Of a DNA stretch of 64,000 nucleotides, positions 33,376-42,911 are shown one piece after another (the stretch's first letter is position 1; each line of letters starts with the position of its first letter). The DNA comes from Saccharospirillum alexandrii (GTDB taxonomy: Bacteria; Pseudomonadota; Gammaproteobacteria; Pseudomonadales; Natronospirillaceae). A model generated the notes under the pieces. The model was not told where the DNA came from and made no database searches. It was given only the letters and a program-made list of their open reading frames with translations. A program made the translations under genes and the position numbers. The DNA is taken from assembly GCF_004000275.1 (NCBI RefSeq), contig NZ_RCIP01000001.1, positions 922,749 to 986,748 of the forward strand, in the 5' to 3' direction.

Positions 33376-34236
33376 TTAATTGGCGTTCAGTACACACCTG
33401 AACCCAACTATTCTAAACTCGGTCTCCACGTCCGGCTGAGTGAATCTGATGATAATATTGCTTGCAGTAAATGTTTCAGCAAAAACACCGCCCCTCGTCA
33501 CTTTCTCAGTGCCACTTTCCGGCCCGGGCGGATTATGCCTAGGCATGAATTCATAGTAGTTTTCATCGTACCAGTCATTAACCCACTCTTTCATATTCCC
33601 AGACATGTCATAAAGGCCAAGTGGGTTCGGTGGGAACGTGCCAGATGGTAATGGGTGGTTTGCATCATTTTCATAATTTTCCCCAGGCCGAATGGTGCCA
33701 TCATCAGTCGCGTAGATGACATCCAAGCCTCGACTACGCGCCGCATATTCCCATTGCGCTTCTGTCGGCAAATCAAAGGGTTCACCGGTAATCTCCGCCA
33801 GCCATAAACAGTAATTCTTGGCACCCTTCCAGCTTGTGCCTGCCGGGTATTCGGGTTTGCGCCATTCCTGGCCTACGGCCCAATCTTCATCCAGCGTTCC
33901 GGGCAGGCCATTGGCCGCGGTGTAGATATCAAAATCTCCATAGCTAACCTCATAGGCGCCAATTGAGTAGCTATCGAGCGATACTTTAACGGCCGGTTTG
34001 TTGTCATCACCCCAGGTCGAATACAGCCCGTCGTGCATGATGTCGCCCATCAGGAACTCGCCGCCTTCGACGAATACCATCTGTTCATAGGTACGGTCGA
34101 TCAGCGCATCAATATCGGCCTGGGTGACCTTGAGGCGTGGCAGGTGCTTGGAAGGGTTGAGGTTCAGGCCGTACAGGGTGGCACCGCCCGCGCTGATTGT
34201 GACAATAGCGATGGCGAGCCAGGAACGCGCTTGCAT
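33376..34236 (-). CDS. Exported formylglycine-generating enzyme/SUMF1-like domain protein
   Basis: 286 residues with an N-terminal signal or anchor (WLAIAIVTISAGGATLYG). An FGE-sulfatase-type domain starts near residue 53 (FVEGGEFLMGD), then YEVSYGDF, LPTEAQWEYAAR, LGLYDMSGNMKEWVNDWY, VTRGGVF and a final FRIVGFRCV. No sulfatase is nearby. It converges on the toxin-like gene with only about 60 bp between stops. Such domains outside sulfatase systems often bind ligands or serve in secretion-linked complexes. Whether it protects against or assists the neighbour is speculation. Confidence 0.8.
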   Translation of the reverse strand: MQARSWLAIAIVTISAGGATLYGLNLNPSKHLPRLKVTQADIDALIDRTYEQMVFVEGGEFLMGDIMHDGLYSTWGDDNKPAVKVSLDSYSIGAYEVSYGDFDIYTAANGLPGTLDEDWAVGQEWRKPEYPAGTSWKGAKNYCLWLAEITGEPFDLPTEAQWEYAARSRGLDVIYATDDGTIRPGENYENDANHPLPSGTFPPNPLGLYDMSGNMKEWVNDWYDENYYEFMPRHNPPGPESGTEKVTRGGVFAETFTASNIIIRFTQPDVETEFRIVGFRCVLNAN

Positions 34237-34322
34237 TGAGTGATCCTTACTCGGGTGACTGGTTTGTACAGTGTATCAAGCTTCGGTGTGCGAGTTTTTG
34301 GTTGGAGTCACAGATTTGGGAC

Positions 34323-34412
34323 GAGCTGTGAGCTGTGAGCTGTGAGCTGCGAGCTGCGAGCTTTTAGCTGTTAGCTGTTAGTTGTTAGCTGTTAGCTCAC
34401 CGCTCGCAGCTC
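34323..34412. repeat. Heptamer array F, mostly one arm
   Basis: Plus-orientation units GAGCTGT x3, GAGCTGC x2, GAGCTTT, TAGCTGT x2, TAGTTGT, TAGCTGT, TAGCTCA, followed by a short reversed arm (CGCTCGCAGCTCATACC). Identical units lie next to each other, as expected from stepwise duplication. It lies in the 242-bp divergent spacer between the SUMF1-like gene and the epimerase gene. Confidence 0.88.
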
Positions 34413-34478
34413 ATACCTGATGTGTTAACATTTGCAGCAACTATTCATTTTTCTTTTCATTTTTTGGGGACTGCAGGG

Positions 34479-35489
34479 ATGACCATTCTTGTTACCGGTG
34501 TGGCCGGGTTTATCGGGTGTGATGTGGCGCTTCAGTTGTTGGCCCAGGGCCATGAGGTGGTGGGCATCGATAACCTGAACGATTATTACGAAGTTCAGCT
34601 TAAGCGGGACCGGCTGGCGCGCATTGAAAGCGACCGGTTTACCTTTGTTGAGATGGGGGTTGAAGACCGGGTGGCCATGGCCAAACTGGCTGAAGAACAC
34701 CGGTTTGAGCGCATTGTGCACTTGGCGGCGCAGGCCGGGGTGCGGTACTCCATCGAGAACCCCAGTGCCTATATCGATGCCAATCTGGTCGGGTTTGGCA
34801 ATATTCTGGAGCTGGCGCGGCAGCAGCAGGTGGCGCACCTAGTGTATGCGTCGTCCAGCTCTGTGTATGGCGAGAACGAAAAACAGCCGTTCAGTGAAGA
34901 CGACCCGGTAGACCACCCGGTCAGCCTGTATGCGGCCACCAAGAAAGCCAATGAAGTCATGGCGCACAGTTACAGCCATTTGTACGACCTGCCCACCACC
35001 GGACTGCGGTTTTTCACCGTCTATGGCCCCTGGGGCCGGCCAGATATGGCGCCGATGAAGTTTCTGAAACTGGTATCGGAAGGCAAACCGATCGATGTGT
35101 ATAACCAGGGCAATATGCAGCGGGACTTCACCTTCATCGACGACATTGTCGCCGGTGTGCTGCAATCGCTCGATGCGCCCCCTACCCGCTCTGCCAAGGG
35201 CAACCACCACACGCCCGCCAGCAGCGATGCGCCCTACCGGGTTCTGAACATCGGCAATGCCAAGCCGGTGCACCTGATGGAGTTTATCGAGACGCTGGAG
35301 CGACATTGGGGTGCTGTGGCCGAGAAGAACTACCTGCCGATGCAACCCGGGGATGTGCCCATTACCTATGCGGATGCCAGCAAGCTGACGGCGTTAACCG
35401 GGTATCAGCCGAATACGAGCATTGATGACGGGGTTCGGGCGTTGGTGGAGTGGTATAAAGGGTATGAAAAGACGCAGAACATGAAGTGA
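34479..35489 (+). CDS. UDP-glucuronate 4-epimerase-like NAD-dependent epimerase
   Basis: 336-residue SDR epimerase: TGVAGFIG (NAD-binding), ASSSSVYGENEKQPFSE, and YAATKKANE (Tyr151, Lys155). The sequence layout matches the CapI/WbpP-type enzymes that interconvert UDP-glucuronate and UDP-galacturonate (GIDNLNDYY, HLAAQAGVRYSIENP, FFTVYGPWGRPDMAPMKF). Together with ugd in this window it would supply UDP-GalA. The ATG at 34479 was chosen by homology of the N-terminus. The last codons and the stop lie inside a unit of the 17-bp repeat array K. Confidence 0.87.
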   Translation: MTILVTGVAGFIGCDVALQLLAQGHEVVGIDNLNDYYEVQLKRDRLARIESDRFTFVEMGVEDRVAMAKLAEEHRFERIVHLAAQAGVRYSIENPSAYIDANLVGFGNILELARQQQVAHLVYASSSSVYGENEKQPFSEDDPVDHPVSLYAATKKANEVMAHSYSHLYDLPTTGLRFFTVYGPWGRPDMAPMKFLKLVSEGKPIDVYNQGNMQRDFTFIDDIVAGVLQSLDAPPTRSAKGNHHTPASSDAPYRVLNIGNAKPVHLMEFIETLERHWGAVAEKNYLPMQPGDVPITYADASKLTALTGYQPNTSIDDGVRALVEWYKGYEKTQNMK

Positions 35490-35595
35490 CGCAGGACATT
35501 AAAGGACGCAAAACACGAACTGACGTCTTTTAGTGTTCTGCGTCAGTTATTGTCTTGCGTCTTTACGTGTTTCGCGTCTTCTGATGTTCCACGTT
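35471..35595. repeat. 17-bp tandem repeat array K, convergent arms around GACGTC
   Basis: The left arm has three exact 17-bp units (GACGCAGAACATGAAGT at 35471, GACGCAGGACATTAAAG at 35488, GACGCAAAACACGAACT at 35505). The palindrome GACGTC (35522-35527) forms the centre. The right arm has four reversed units (35528-35544, 35545-35561, 35562-35578, 35579-35595). The first unit encodes the C-terminus and stop of the epimerase; the last unit overlaps the rfaH stop codon. The arms could pair over long stretches and act as a terminator for both convergent genes. Confidence 0.88.
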
Positions 35596-36151
35596 ATTTA
35601 ACCACCCGCACCTGGCTTGTGGCCATTTCCAGCTCCCGTTCCTGGCTGAGCAAGTTCAGCAGTAAGATTACGCGCTCTTCGCCCTTGGTGGCTTTTACCA
35701 CAGCTTCGATCGCCTGAAAGGCACCTTCGGTGATGGTGACGGTATCGCCGGGTTTGAATTCGGGTTCGGGTTCCTGACCGTTCAGGATTCTGCTGTGTCG
35801 CATGAGCGCGGTTACCAGAGAAACCGGCACTGGGCTGGGGTAACCGTGAAAGTTCACGATTTTGCAGACACCCCGGGTGGCGTTTACAGCGGCAAAGCTT
35901 TGTTGCGGTCGAATCAGTACGAACAGGTAGTGCGGGAATAGGCTTTCTACCCGTACCGTACGGCGGTTAGCGTGGGTTCGGCGCACGGTGTGCGTGGGGT
36001 GAAAACAGGTAAAACCCTGGTTTTTCAGGTGTTCTTCGGCACGGAAGCCATCGCGCGGTTTGCACTGCACCAGGTACCAGGCTGGCTGGCCAGGCAGAGC
36101 CTCATATTCGCCGGTATACGGATGATGCGAGGTGATCGGTTGCAATGTCAT
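35594..36151 (-). CDS. rfaH: RfaH-type transcription elongation factor
   Basis: 185-residue NusG paralogue. AWYLVQCKPRDGFRAEEHLKN opens the NGN domain; TVRVESLFPHYLFV and GVCKIVNFHGYP are typical of RfaH. The C-terminal FKPGDTVTITEGAFQAIEAVV is the KOW region. ATG at 36151 with a CAGGAGAT Shine-Dalgarno preferred; an upstream in-frame ATG adds 26 residues without similarity. It should bind the ops element found at 27.1 kb and allow the 10-kb O-antigen operon to be transcribed to the end. Confidence 0.9.
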   Translation of the reverse strand: MTLQPITSHHPYTGEYEALPGQPAWYLVQCKPRDGFRAEEHLKNQGFTCFHPTHTVRRTHANRRTVRVESLFPHYLFVLIRPQQSFAAVNATRGVCKIVNFHGYPSPVPVSLVTALMRHSRILNGQEPEPEFKPGDTVTITEGAFQAIEAVVKATKGEERVILLLNLLSQERELEMATSQVRVVK

Positions 36152-36249
36152 CGCGTGATCTCCTGTCGTTGCCGGTGGCTTCCCTGCCGCGGCGGTGTCC
36201 CTGGGTGAGCGCTCAAAACCGGCGCTCATACCTTTTGTATCACACTGGC

Positions 36250-37779
36250 TCAGTGCGCTTTTCGGTCTCTGAACAAATCGGCAATCAGGCTAACGAAAAC
36301 CGCACCGAACAGCGTTAGCACCAACAGCGCAATCAGTGTTTTAACATCGCCGCTAGTAACCGCCCGCGGGGTTGTTTCAGCAAAAGACCCACCCATCGGC
36401 CGCACCAGTTCGCTCACTGTGCCCACGGCCTGGCGGCCGAGCTGCTGGTGAATGCGCCCTACCACGCGGGTATAGTCGCGCAGGGTTTCCAGAACCATGG
36501 GCAGGCGTTGCTGCACCTGGTCGACATAGCGCTGAATGTCTTCATCGTTTTCTTCAGCCCGATCGAGCGAAGCCAGAGTCAGCTCAATTTCCGCCATTTC
36601 ATTCTGTACATCAAGGGCTTTGTTTTCGTATTCCAGCACCTGCTTTGTCAGCTCTTGCCGGTAGGCCAGGTCGTCGCCCTGGCGGGATACTTCCAGCAAG
36701 CGGTCGAGAAAGGCATCGCCCAGTTGCGGGGCCAGGCTGGCCTGCGGGGCATTGCCCGCGTTACCAGAAGCGGCACTCTGGCCCTCACTGCGGTACGAGT
36801 TCAGCACAGTGCGGGTGACTTCAGCACGTTGGTGCCACAACTGCTGCTGGAGTTCCAGTTCTTGCATGCGGCTGTTGTAAAACAGCCGCACAAAATCAGG
36901 GTCTCGTGCCAGGCCGAGTTCTTTTACCGGGTCGATCAGCTGGCGCAAGTCGTATTCGGCCACGTCGGCAATGGCTTTTTCGAGGTCTTCAAGTTTGTAG
37001 CCAGTTTCAGGGTCGGTCACGTTGGTGGAGTTTGGTTCCCGCTTAAGGGCGGCGATGTTTTCTTGCACCAGCCCAATGTTATCGAGCAGCAGCTCGATAC
37101 CAACCAGATAATCGAGGCTCTCGAAACGCGCTTCGTCAAAAATACGCTCGGAATAAATGGGCAAGTTCAGTTCCAGCACGCCTTTTTCGCTGATGGCGCG
37201 TTCGGCCCAGGTGTTGGGAATATCGCGCAGGATCTCTCGGGCCTGTTCGGTGGTCAGTGTGCCATCGGGTAATTGCAGGGACAGCAGCATGCCACTGGCA
37301 CTGGCGGTACGCAGATCGGACTGCATTTGTTGCTGCAACTCGGTGGCTTCTGCGGCCGAGAGGTTGCTGTTGTTCATGCGGCTGCGGTAGCGTTGAACAA
37401 TCAGGAAGTGGTCGGGCGCATAAGGCTCTATGTTCAGGCCGCGCCGCAATTCGTCGAGCGTCAGCTCGGTGGCATCGAGCTGGTTCTCCTGGTACACGCG
37501 GCTGAGCACGGTGGAGCTGATGACATCGCTGATCAGAAAGGGAGAGCCATCTGGAAATTCGCCATTGGCGATGCCATCGAACGTCAGGTCGAAGGCTTGG
37601 CTGTAGGTAACGTTTTTGTCACTGGCCAAATAGCGCAATGCCAGAAACGCACTGAAGGCCAACGCGACCACCAGTAAGGCGATCATGGCCCGACCTTTGG
37701 TCGCCCAGACCCGTGCCATTAACGCACCAATATCGATTTCGTCGTCACTGGGGTCGCGACGTACTTGCTGATCAGTCAT
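36250..37779 (-). CDS. wzz: Wzz-type chain-length determinant protein
   Basis: 509-residue polysaccharide co-polymerase. Two membrane segments bracket a large periplasmic coiled-coil domain: one near residues 33-52 (MIALLVVALAFSAFLALRYL) and one near the C-terminus (TLIALLVLTLFGAVFVSLIA). The N-terminal EIDIGALMARVWATKG is the usual cytosolic lead-in. It is longer than enterobacterial Wzz and closer in size to the long-chain regulators. It would set O-antigen length together with the Wzy at 18730-19884. Upstream of rfaH in the same direction, so possibly cotranscribed. The 203-bp spacer to metG shows no gene. Confidence 0.87.
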   Translation of the reverse strand: MTDQQVRRDPSDDEIDIGALMARVWATKGRAMIALLVVALAFSAFLALRYLASDKNVTYSQAFDLTFDGIANGEFPDGSPFLISDVISSTVLSRVYQENQLDATELTLDELRRGLNIEPYAPDHFLIVQRYRSRMNNSNLSAAEATELQQQMQSDLRTASASGMLLSLQLPDGTLTTEQAREILRDIPNTWAERAISEKGVLELNLPIYSERIFDEARFESLDYLVGIELLLDNIGLVQENIAALKREPNSTNVTDPETGYKLEDLEKAIADVAEYDLRQLIDPVKELGLARDPDFVRLFYNSRMQELELQQQLWHQRAEVTRTVLNSYRSEGQSAASGNAGNAPQASLAPQLGDAFLDRLLEVSRQGDDLAYRQELTKQVLEYENKALDVQNEMAEIELTLASLDRAEENDEDIQRYVDQVQQRLPMVLETLRDYTRVVGRIHQQLGRQAVGTVSELVRPMGGSFAETTPRAVTSGDVKTLIALLVLTLFGAVFVSLIADLFRDRKAH

Positions 37780-37982
37780 TTAACACTCCTGGTTGACCTT
37801 CGATCCTTTAAACGAACCAAGCCACATGGGCTTCGCCATTCTAGTCGAAAAGCCTTTAGAAACAACGGCATTGGCCATGTTTACCCTGATTTGGGACGCA
37901 TTGCTCATACAGTGCAATCAAAGGCGCTCTGCAGGAACGCCTGGCCAGGGCTTGAAGCTCCGCGCCCTCACTCACACCAGCA

Positions 37983-40070
37983 TTAACTAATGCGGGTACC
38001 GGGCGCAGCCTCAGTGTGGGCTTCCAGTACCCACAATTCATTACCACCGCCGGCGGCCAGTACCATGCCTTCACTCAGTCCAAAACGCATTTTGCGTGGC
38101 TTCAGATTATAGACGAGTACCACATTCTTACCGACTAACTGCTCCGGCTGGTAGTGGCTCTTGATGCCCGAGAACACCTGACGGGTTGTGCCTTCGCCGA
38201 CATCCAGTTGCAGCCTGAGCAATTTGTCGGCGCCTTCAACGTGGTCGGCTTCGACGACTCGGGCAACGCGAAGGTCGAGCTTGGCGAAGTCACTGAATTC
38301 AATCTCAGCGCCCTGCTCCGCTGCATCGTCTGACTTGGCGGCTTTCTCGTTCCTGGCCGGTTGGGCCTGCGCCTGGCTTTGCCCGGCACCGGCGGCCGGG
38401 GTGCCGGTTCTGGCATCGGCGGCTACGTCTTCCTTGCTGGCTTCTATTAACGCATCGATCTGTGTCATTTCAATGCGCGTAAGCAGTGGCTTGAATTTGT
38501 TGATAGCGTGGCCGGTGAGCACGGTTTCACGATCCGTAAAGTTCAGGCTCTCGACGTTCAGGAAGGCTTTGACCTTCTCGTTCATATCGGGCAGTACCGG
38601 GCCCAGGTACAGGGTAATCAGCCGGAACAGGTGAATGCCCATGGAACACACATCGTGCACTTCCTGCTCGCGGCCTGCTTCTTTGGCCATGCTCCAGGGC
38701 GCTTTGGCTTGTATGTACTCGTTGGCGCGGTCGGCCAGGTTCATGATTTCACGTACGGCCTTGCTGAATTCACGCCGCTCGTACGCCTGGGCAATGGTGG
38801 TGCCAGCTTGTTGGAAATCGGCCAGCATTTGCGGTTCGGCAACGGTGTCAGACAAGCTGCCACCGGCTTTCTTGATGAAGCCCGCACACCGGCTGGCGAT
38901 GTTGACCACCTTGCCGACCAGGTCGGAGTTCACTCGCTGTGCGAAATCCGTCAAGCTCAAGTCAATGTCTTCAACACCAGAGCCGAGTTTCGCCGCGTAA
39001 TAGTAACGCAGGTATTCCGGGTTCAGGTGCTCCAGGTACGTTTTGGCCATGATGAAGGTGCCACGGGATTTGGACATCTTCTCGCCGTTCACGGTGATGT
39101 AGCCGTGGGCGAACACGCCACTTGGCTTGCGGTAGCCGGCGTTTTCGAGCATGGCGGGCCAGAACAGGGCGTGGAAGTTGATGATGTCTTTGCCGATGAA
39201 GTGGTACAGCTCGGCCATAGAATCCGACTTCCAGTAATCATCGAACTCCAGGTCATCGCGGCGGTCGCACAGGTTTTTGAAGCTGGCCATGTAGCCGATG
39301 GGGGCATCGAGCCAGACATAGAAGAACTTGCCGGGGGCGCCGGGAATCTCGAAACCGAAATACGGCGCATCGCGGCTGACGTCCCATTCCTGCAGTTCGG
39401 CGTCGAGCCATTCAGCGAGCTTATTGGCGACGCTGTCTTGCAAGGTACCGGAGCGGGTCCATTCTTTCAGCATGGCCTGGCATTCAGGCAGCTTGAAGAA
39501 GAAGTGTTCGGATTCGCGCACTTCCGGAGTGGCACCCGTGTAAGCAGACTTCGGGTTAATCAGCTCATTCGGTTCGTACGTGGCGCTGCACACTTCGCAG
39601 GCATCGCCGTACTGGTCTTCACTGCCACATTTCGGGCAGGTGCCTTTTACGAAGCGGTCGGCCAGGAAAATTTCTTTCACCGGGTCGTACAGCTGGCTGA
39701 TGGTGCGCACGTTGATCATGTCGTTTTCTTTCAGGCGCGTGTAGATCAGCTCGGCGTAGTAACGGTTTTCATCCGAATGAGTGCTGTAGTAGTTGTGGTG
39801 GTCGATCAGAAAGCCACCAAAATCGCGCATGTGGTCGGCCTGAACGGCTTTGATCAGGTCTTCCGGGGTTTTGCCTTCTTTCTCGGCCCGCAACATGACC
39901 GCTGTTCCATGAGTGTCGTCCGCGCAGACGTAGGTGCACATATTGCCCATGCTGTTCTGAAACCGAACCCAGATGTCGGTTTGAATGTGTTCCAGCATGT
40001 GACCCAGATGAATGGGGCCGTTGGCGTATGGCAGGGCACTGGTGACCAGTATCTTGCGGCGGTCGGGCAT
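37983..40070 (-). CDS. metG: Methionyl-tRNA synthetase
   Basis: 695-residue class I synthetase: [10 protein letters not shown] (HIGH box) near residue 20, a zinc-binding CPKCG...CEVCS region, KMSKSRGTF (KMSKS box), and a C-terminal tRNA-binding domain ([28 protein letters not shown]). An Ala/Gln-rich linker joins the last domain. Full length and all motifs present. The start ATG is preceded by AAGGAACCCCC, immediately after which heptamer array G begins; no ordinary promoter is visible closer than that. Confidence 0.96.
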   Translation of the reverse strand: MPDRRKILVTSALPYANGPIHLGHMLEHIQTDIWVRFQNSMGNMCTYVCADDTHGTAVMLRAEKEGKTPEDLIKAVQADHMRDFGGFLIDHHNYYSTHSDENRYYAELIYTRLKENDMINVRTISQLYDPVKEIFLADRFVKGTCPKCGSEDQYGDACEVCSATYEPNELINPKSAYTGATPEVRESEHFFFKLPECQAMLKEWTRSGTLQDSVANKLAEWLDAELQEWDVSRDAPYFGFEIPGAPGKFFYVWLDAPIGYMASFKNLCDRRDDLEFDDYWKSDSMAELYHFIGKDIINFHALFWPAMLENAGYRKPSGVFAHGYITVNGEKMSKSRGTFIMAKTYLEHLNPEYLRYYYAAKLGSGVEDIDLSLTDFAQRVNSDLVGKVVNIASRCAGFIKKAGGSLSDTVAEPQMLADFQQAGTTIAQAYERREFSKAVREIMNLADRANEYIQAKAPWSMAKEAGREQEVHDVCSMGIHLFRLITLYLGPVLPDMNEKVKAFLNVESLNFTDRETVLTGHAINKFKPLLTRIEMTQIDALIEASKEDVAADARTGTPAAGAGQSQAQAQPARNEKAAKSDDAAEQGAEIEFSDFAKLDLRVARVVEADHVEGADKLLRLQLDVGEGTTRQVFSGIKSHYQPEQLVGKNVVLVYNLKPRKMRFGLSEGMVLAAGGGNELWVLEAHTEAAPGTRIS

Positions 40071-40082
40071 GGGGGTTCCTTA

Positions 40083-40262
40083 TTTAGCTGTTAGCTGCGA
40101 GCTGTTAGCTTTGAGTTAAAACAAACGCGATGAGTTTTCGCAGAGCCGGGCATTCTACCTGATGGCGTGGTGTTGAGAAACGGGGTTTTTTGAATTCAGC
40201 CGCGAGTTTTGAGCTGTTCGCTACTAGCTCGCGGCTCGTAGCTCGTAGCTCGTACCTCGCCC
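40083..40262. repeat. Heptamer array G, two distant convergent arms
   Basis: The left arm (40084-40120) reads TAGCTGT TAGCTGC GAGCTGT TAGCTTT GAGTTAA. The right arm (about 40199-40262) in the opposite direction is ctagctcgcggctcgtagct-like, on the minus strand GAGCTAC GAGCTAC GAGCCGC GAGCTAG. The spacer of about 75 bp between them contains no repeat. It fills most of the divergent region between metG and manC, so the promoters of both must lie in or around it. Confidence 0.8.
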
Positions 40263-40321
40263 CTAATGCTATCATTGCAGGCATTGTTATATTCAACGGT
40301 TCAAACCAAGGAGTTCCAAGG

Positions 40322-41725
40322 ATGATTATTCCCGTTTTGCTCGCAGGAGGCGTCGGTTCCCGGCTGTGGCCGGTTTCCCGGGAGCTGTTCCCCAAGCAAT
40401 GCATCGCCCTGGCCGATCCGGAGCTGAGCCTGGCTCAGCAGACGCTGAAACGAGTGCAGGCTGCAGGCATCGGTGCCGAGCCCATTGTGGTGTGCAACGA
40501 TGAACACCGTTTCCTCATCGCCCAGCAAATGGCCGACCTGGGCACCAAAGCCGAGCTGATTCTGGAGCCCGAAGGCCGCAATACCGCACCGGCCATTGCT
40601 CTGGCAGCGTTTCAGGCACTGGAACGGGACCCGGAAGCCACCCTGGTGGTGTTGCCAGCCGACCACGTCATGAAAGACACCGAGGCCTTTCGTGCCTCGG
40701 TTCAGGAAGCCATTATTCAATCGAAGAGTGATTTGCTGGTCACCTTTGGCATTAAGCCCACCTACCCGGAAACCGGCTATGGTTACATTGAAGCGGCCGC
40801 TACCGATGTGACCAGCGCCGTGGTCGCCTTCCGTGAAAAGCCGGATGCCGACACCGCCGCCCGTTACCTGGCCGCTGGCAATTACTTCTGGAACAGCGGT
40901 ATGTTCGTGTTCAAGGCGCGGGTATATCTGGAAGAGCTGAAGCAATTTCAGCCGGCCATTTACGACGCCACACAGGCAGCCATGGTCAACAAGTACGCAG
41001 ACCTCGACTTCATTCGGGTGGATGCAGAAGCCTTCGCGCAGAGCCCGTCGGACTCCATCGACTACGCCATTATGGAACGCACCGAGCGCGCTGTGGTGGT
41101 GCCCTACAACGGCGACTGGAGCGACATCGGCGCCTGGTCGGCCCTGTATGATCTGAGCGAGAAAGACGAACAAGACAATGTGCTGCAAGGCGATGTGCTC
41201 ACCGAAGACGCCAGCGGCAACCTGATTCGCGCTGAAAGCCGCCTGGTAGCCGCCATTGGCGTGCAAAATATGGCGATCATCGAAACCGACGATGCCGTGG
41301 TGGTGGTGCCGCGCGAGCGGGCTCAGGATGTGAAGTTCATCGTGAACCAGCTGAAAGCCGCAGGGCGGACCGAGCACCATGTGCATGCCCGGGTTCACCG
41401 CCCCTGGGGCTCATACAAGACCATAAACCTGGGTGATCGCCACCAGGTGAAGCGCATTACCGTGAAACCGGGTGAAAAGCTCTCGGTTCAGATGCACCAC
41501 CACCGCGCTGAACACTGGGTAGTGGTGAGCGGCACTGCCAACGTTACCATAGGAGAGAAGACTCAAATGCTCAGCGAGAACGAATCGGTCTACATTCCCA
41601 TTGGCACCGTGCACGCCCTGGAAAACCCGGGCAAGATTTCGCTGGAGCTGATTGAAGTGCAGACCGGCAGTTATTTGGGCGAAGACGACATTGTGCGCTT
41701 TACCGACCGGTATGGGCGGCAGTAA
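40322..41725 (+). CDS. manC: Mannose-1-phosphate guanylyltransferase/mannose-6-phosphate isomerase
   Basis: 467-residue bifunctional type II enzyme. The N-terminal PVLLAGGVGSRLWPVSRELFPK is the pyrophosphorylase signature, followed by VVLPADHVMKD and FWNSGMFVFKA. The C-terminal cupin (RPWGSYKTI, then VKPGEKLSVQMHHHRAEHWVVVSG) is the isomerase part. It makes GDP-mannose for surface glycans. ATG at 40322 with AAGGAGTTCC upstream. No manB or gmd follows here. Confidence 0.94.
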   Translation: MIIPVLLAGGVGSRLWPVSRELFPKQCIALADPELSLAQQTLKRVQAAGIGAEPIVVCNDEHRFLIAQQMADLGTKAELILEPEGRNTAPAIALAAFQALERDPEATLVVLPADHVMKDTEAFRASVQEAIIQSKSDLLVTFGIKPTYPETGYGYIEAAATDVTSAVVAFREKPDADTAARYLAAGNYFWNSGMFVFKARVYLEELKQFQPAIYDATQAAMVNKYADLDFIRVDAEAFAQSPSDSIDYAIMERTERAVVVPYNGDWSDIGAWSALYDLSEKDEQDNVLQGDVLTEDASGNLIRAESRLVAAIGVQNMAIIETDDAVVVVPRERAQDVKFIVNQLKAAGRTEHHVHARVHRPWGSYKTINLGDRHQVKRITVKPGEKLSVQMHHHRAEHWVVVSGTANVTIGEKTQMLSENESVYIPIGTVHALENPGKISLELIEVQTGSYLGEDDIVRFTDRYGRQ

Positions 41726-41737
41726 CACCAGCTTTGG

Positions 41738-41754
41738 CCGGGGCACTGCCCCGG
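41738..41754 (+). terminator. GC-rich hairpin after manC
   Basis: CCGGGGC-ACT-GCCCCGG, a perfect 7-bp stem 13 bp after the manC stop. No run of T follows, so it is at best a weak or factor-assisted terminator. Confidence 0.35.
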
Positions 41755-41827
41755 TAACCTCTGTTACGACTTTTATTTCCCTTACCCCGCCCCCACCCTG
41801 CTGTCATAGCCACGTTAAGGACCCAGC

Positions 41828-42895
41828 ATGTCGACTGAACGCATACTCCAGGCGCTGAACACCCTGAAAGACCCCCACACCGACCGGCCTTTTGCCGATA
41901 CGGCCGACATCGACATTACCGAGGGCTCACCGGTTAAGATCTCGGTAACGCTCCACTACGCTGCCGGGCAATATCGGGAAGGGCTGGCTATGTTGCTGGC
42001 CAGCCACATTGAAGCCCAGGTGGATGATGTTGAAGTAGAGGTCTCCGTCCACTGTGAGATTGGCTCCGTGAACCTGCGGGAAAACCTGCCAGGCATGGAG
42101 AACATCAAGAACATCATCGCCGTGGCCTCTGGCAAAGGCGGGGTTGGCAAGAGCACCACGGCCGTTAACCTGGCGCTGGCGCTGCAGGCCGAAGGCGCCC
42201 GGGTTGGTTTGCTGGATGCCGACATCTATGGCCCGAGCATTGGCACCATGCTGGGTGTGCCCGAAGGCACCAAGCCAGAGACGGTAGACAACAAATTCTT
42301 TAGGCCCGTAGAAGCCCATGGCCTGCAAAGTATGTCGATGGCCTATCTGGTAACCGAGAAAACGCCCATGGTGTGGCGTGGGCCTATGGTCTCGGGAGCG
42401 TTACAGCAATTATTAACGCAAACGCAGTGGGATAATCTGGATTATCTGGTCGTCGACATGCCCCCGGGCACCGGCGATATTCAGCTGACGCTGGCGCAAA
42501 AAGTGCCGGTATCGGGCTCTGTGATCGTCACCACCCCGCAAGACATTGCCCTGCTGGATGCGCGCAAGGGCATCGAAATGTTCCGCAAAGTGAATATTCC
42601 GGTACTGGGCATCGTTGAGAATATGGCGATGCATGTGTGTTCAAATTGCGGGCATGTTGAACATATTTTCGGCGAAGGCGGCGGCGCACAGCTCTCAGAA
42701 GACTACGATGTGAGCCTGCTGGAAAGCCTGCCGCTGGACATCAGCATTCGCACCCAGACCGACAGTGGCAAACCCACCGTCATCGCAGAGCCGGATGGTG
42801 AAGTGGCGGCGCATTACTTTGTGCTGGCGCGGAAGACCGCTGCGGCGCTGGCCTTGCAGGGCGCTGACGCCGGGCCCGAGATTTCGTTTGTGTGA
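41828..42895 (+). CDS. apbC: Mrp/ApbC-type iron-sulfur cluster carrier ATPase
   Basis: 355-residue P-loop protein: a DUF59-like N-terminal domain (ALNTLKDPHT..., residues 1-85), then the deviant Walker A SGKGGVGKSTTAVNLA near residue 105, LLDADIYGPSIGTMLG, LVVDMPPGTGDIQLTL, and CSNCG carrying the cluster-binding cysteines. It scaffolds or carries [4Fe-4S] clusters to apoproteins. Its neighbourhood to metG is common in gammaproteobacteria. Full length. Confidence 0.93.
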   Translation: MSTERILQALNTLKDPHTDRPFADTADIDITEGSPVKISVTLHYAAGQYREGLAMLLASHIEAQVDDVEVEVSVHCEIGSVNLRENLPGMENIKNIIAVASGKGGVGKSTTAVNLALALQAEGARVGLLDADIYGPSIGTMLGVPEGTKPETVDNKFFRPVEAHGLQSMSMAYLVTEKTPMVWRGPMVSGALQQLLTQTQWDNLDYLVVDMPPGTGDIQLTLAQKVPVSGSVIVTTPQDIALLDARKGIEMFRKVNIPVLGIVENMAMHVCSNCGHVEHIFGEGGGAQLSEDYDVSLLESLPLDISIRTQTDSGKPTVIAEPDGEVAAHYFVLARKTAAALALQGADAGPEISFV

Positions 42896-42911
42896 AACGC
42901 TATTCGGGCCA

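Noticed and set aside
33292-33651. Possible immunity gene on the plus strand after the toxin-like gene
   Set aside because: The frame overlaps the toxin-like gene end and is antisense to the well-supported FGE-like gene; no ribosome-binding site was seen.
38508-40094. Long open frame on the plus strand opposite metG (528 codons)
   Set aside because: It is the antisense of a complete, motif-rich metG gene; GC-rich codon bias keeps the opposite frame open. No family features.
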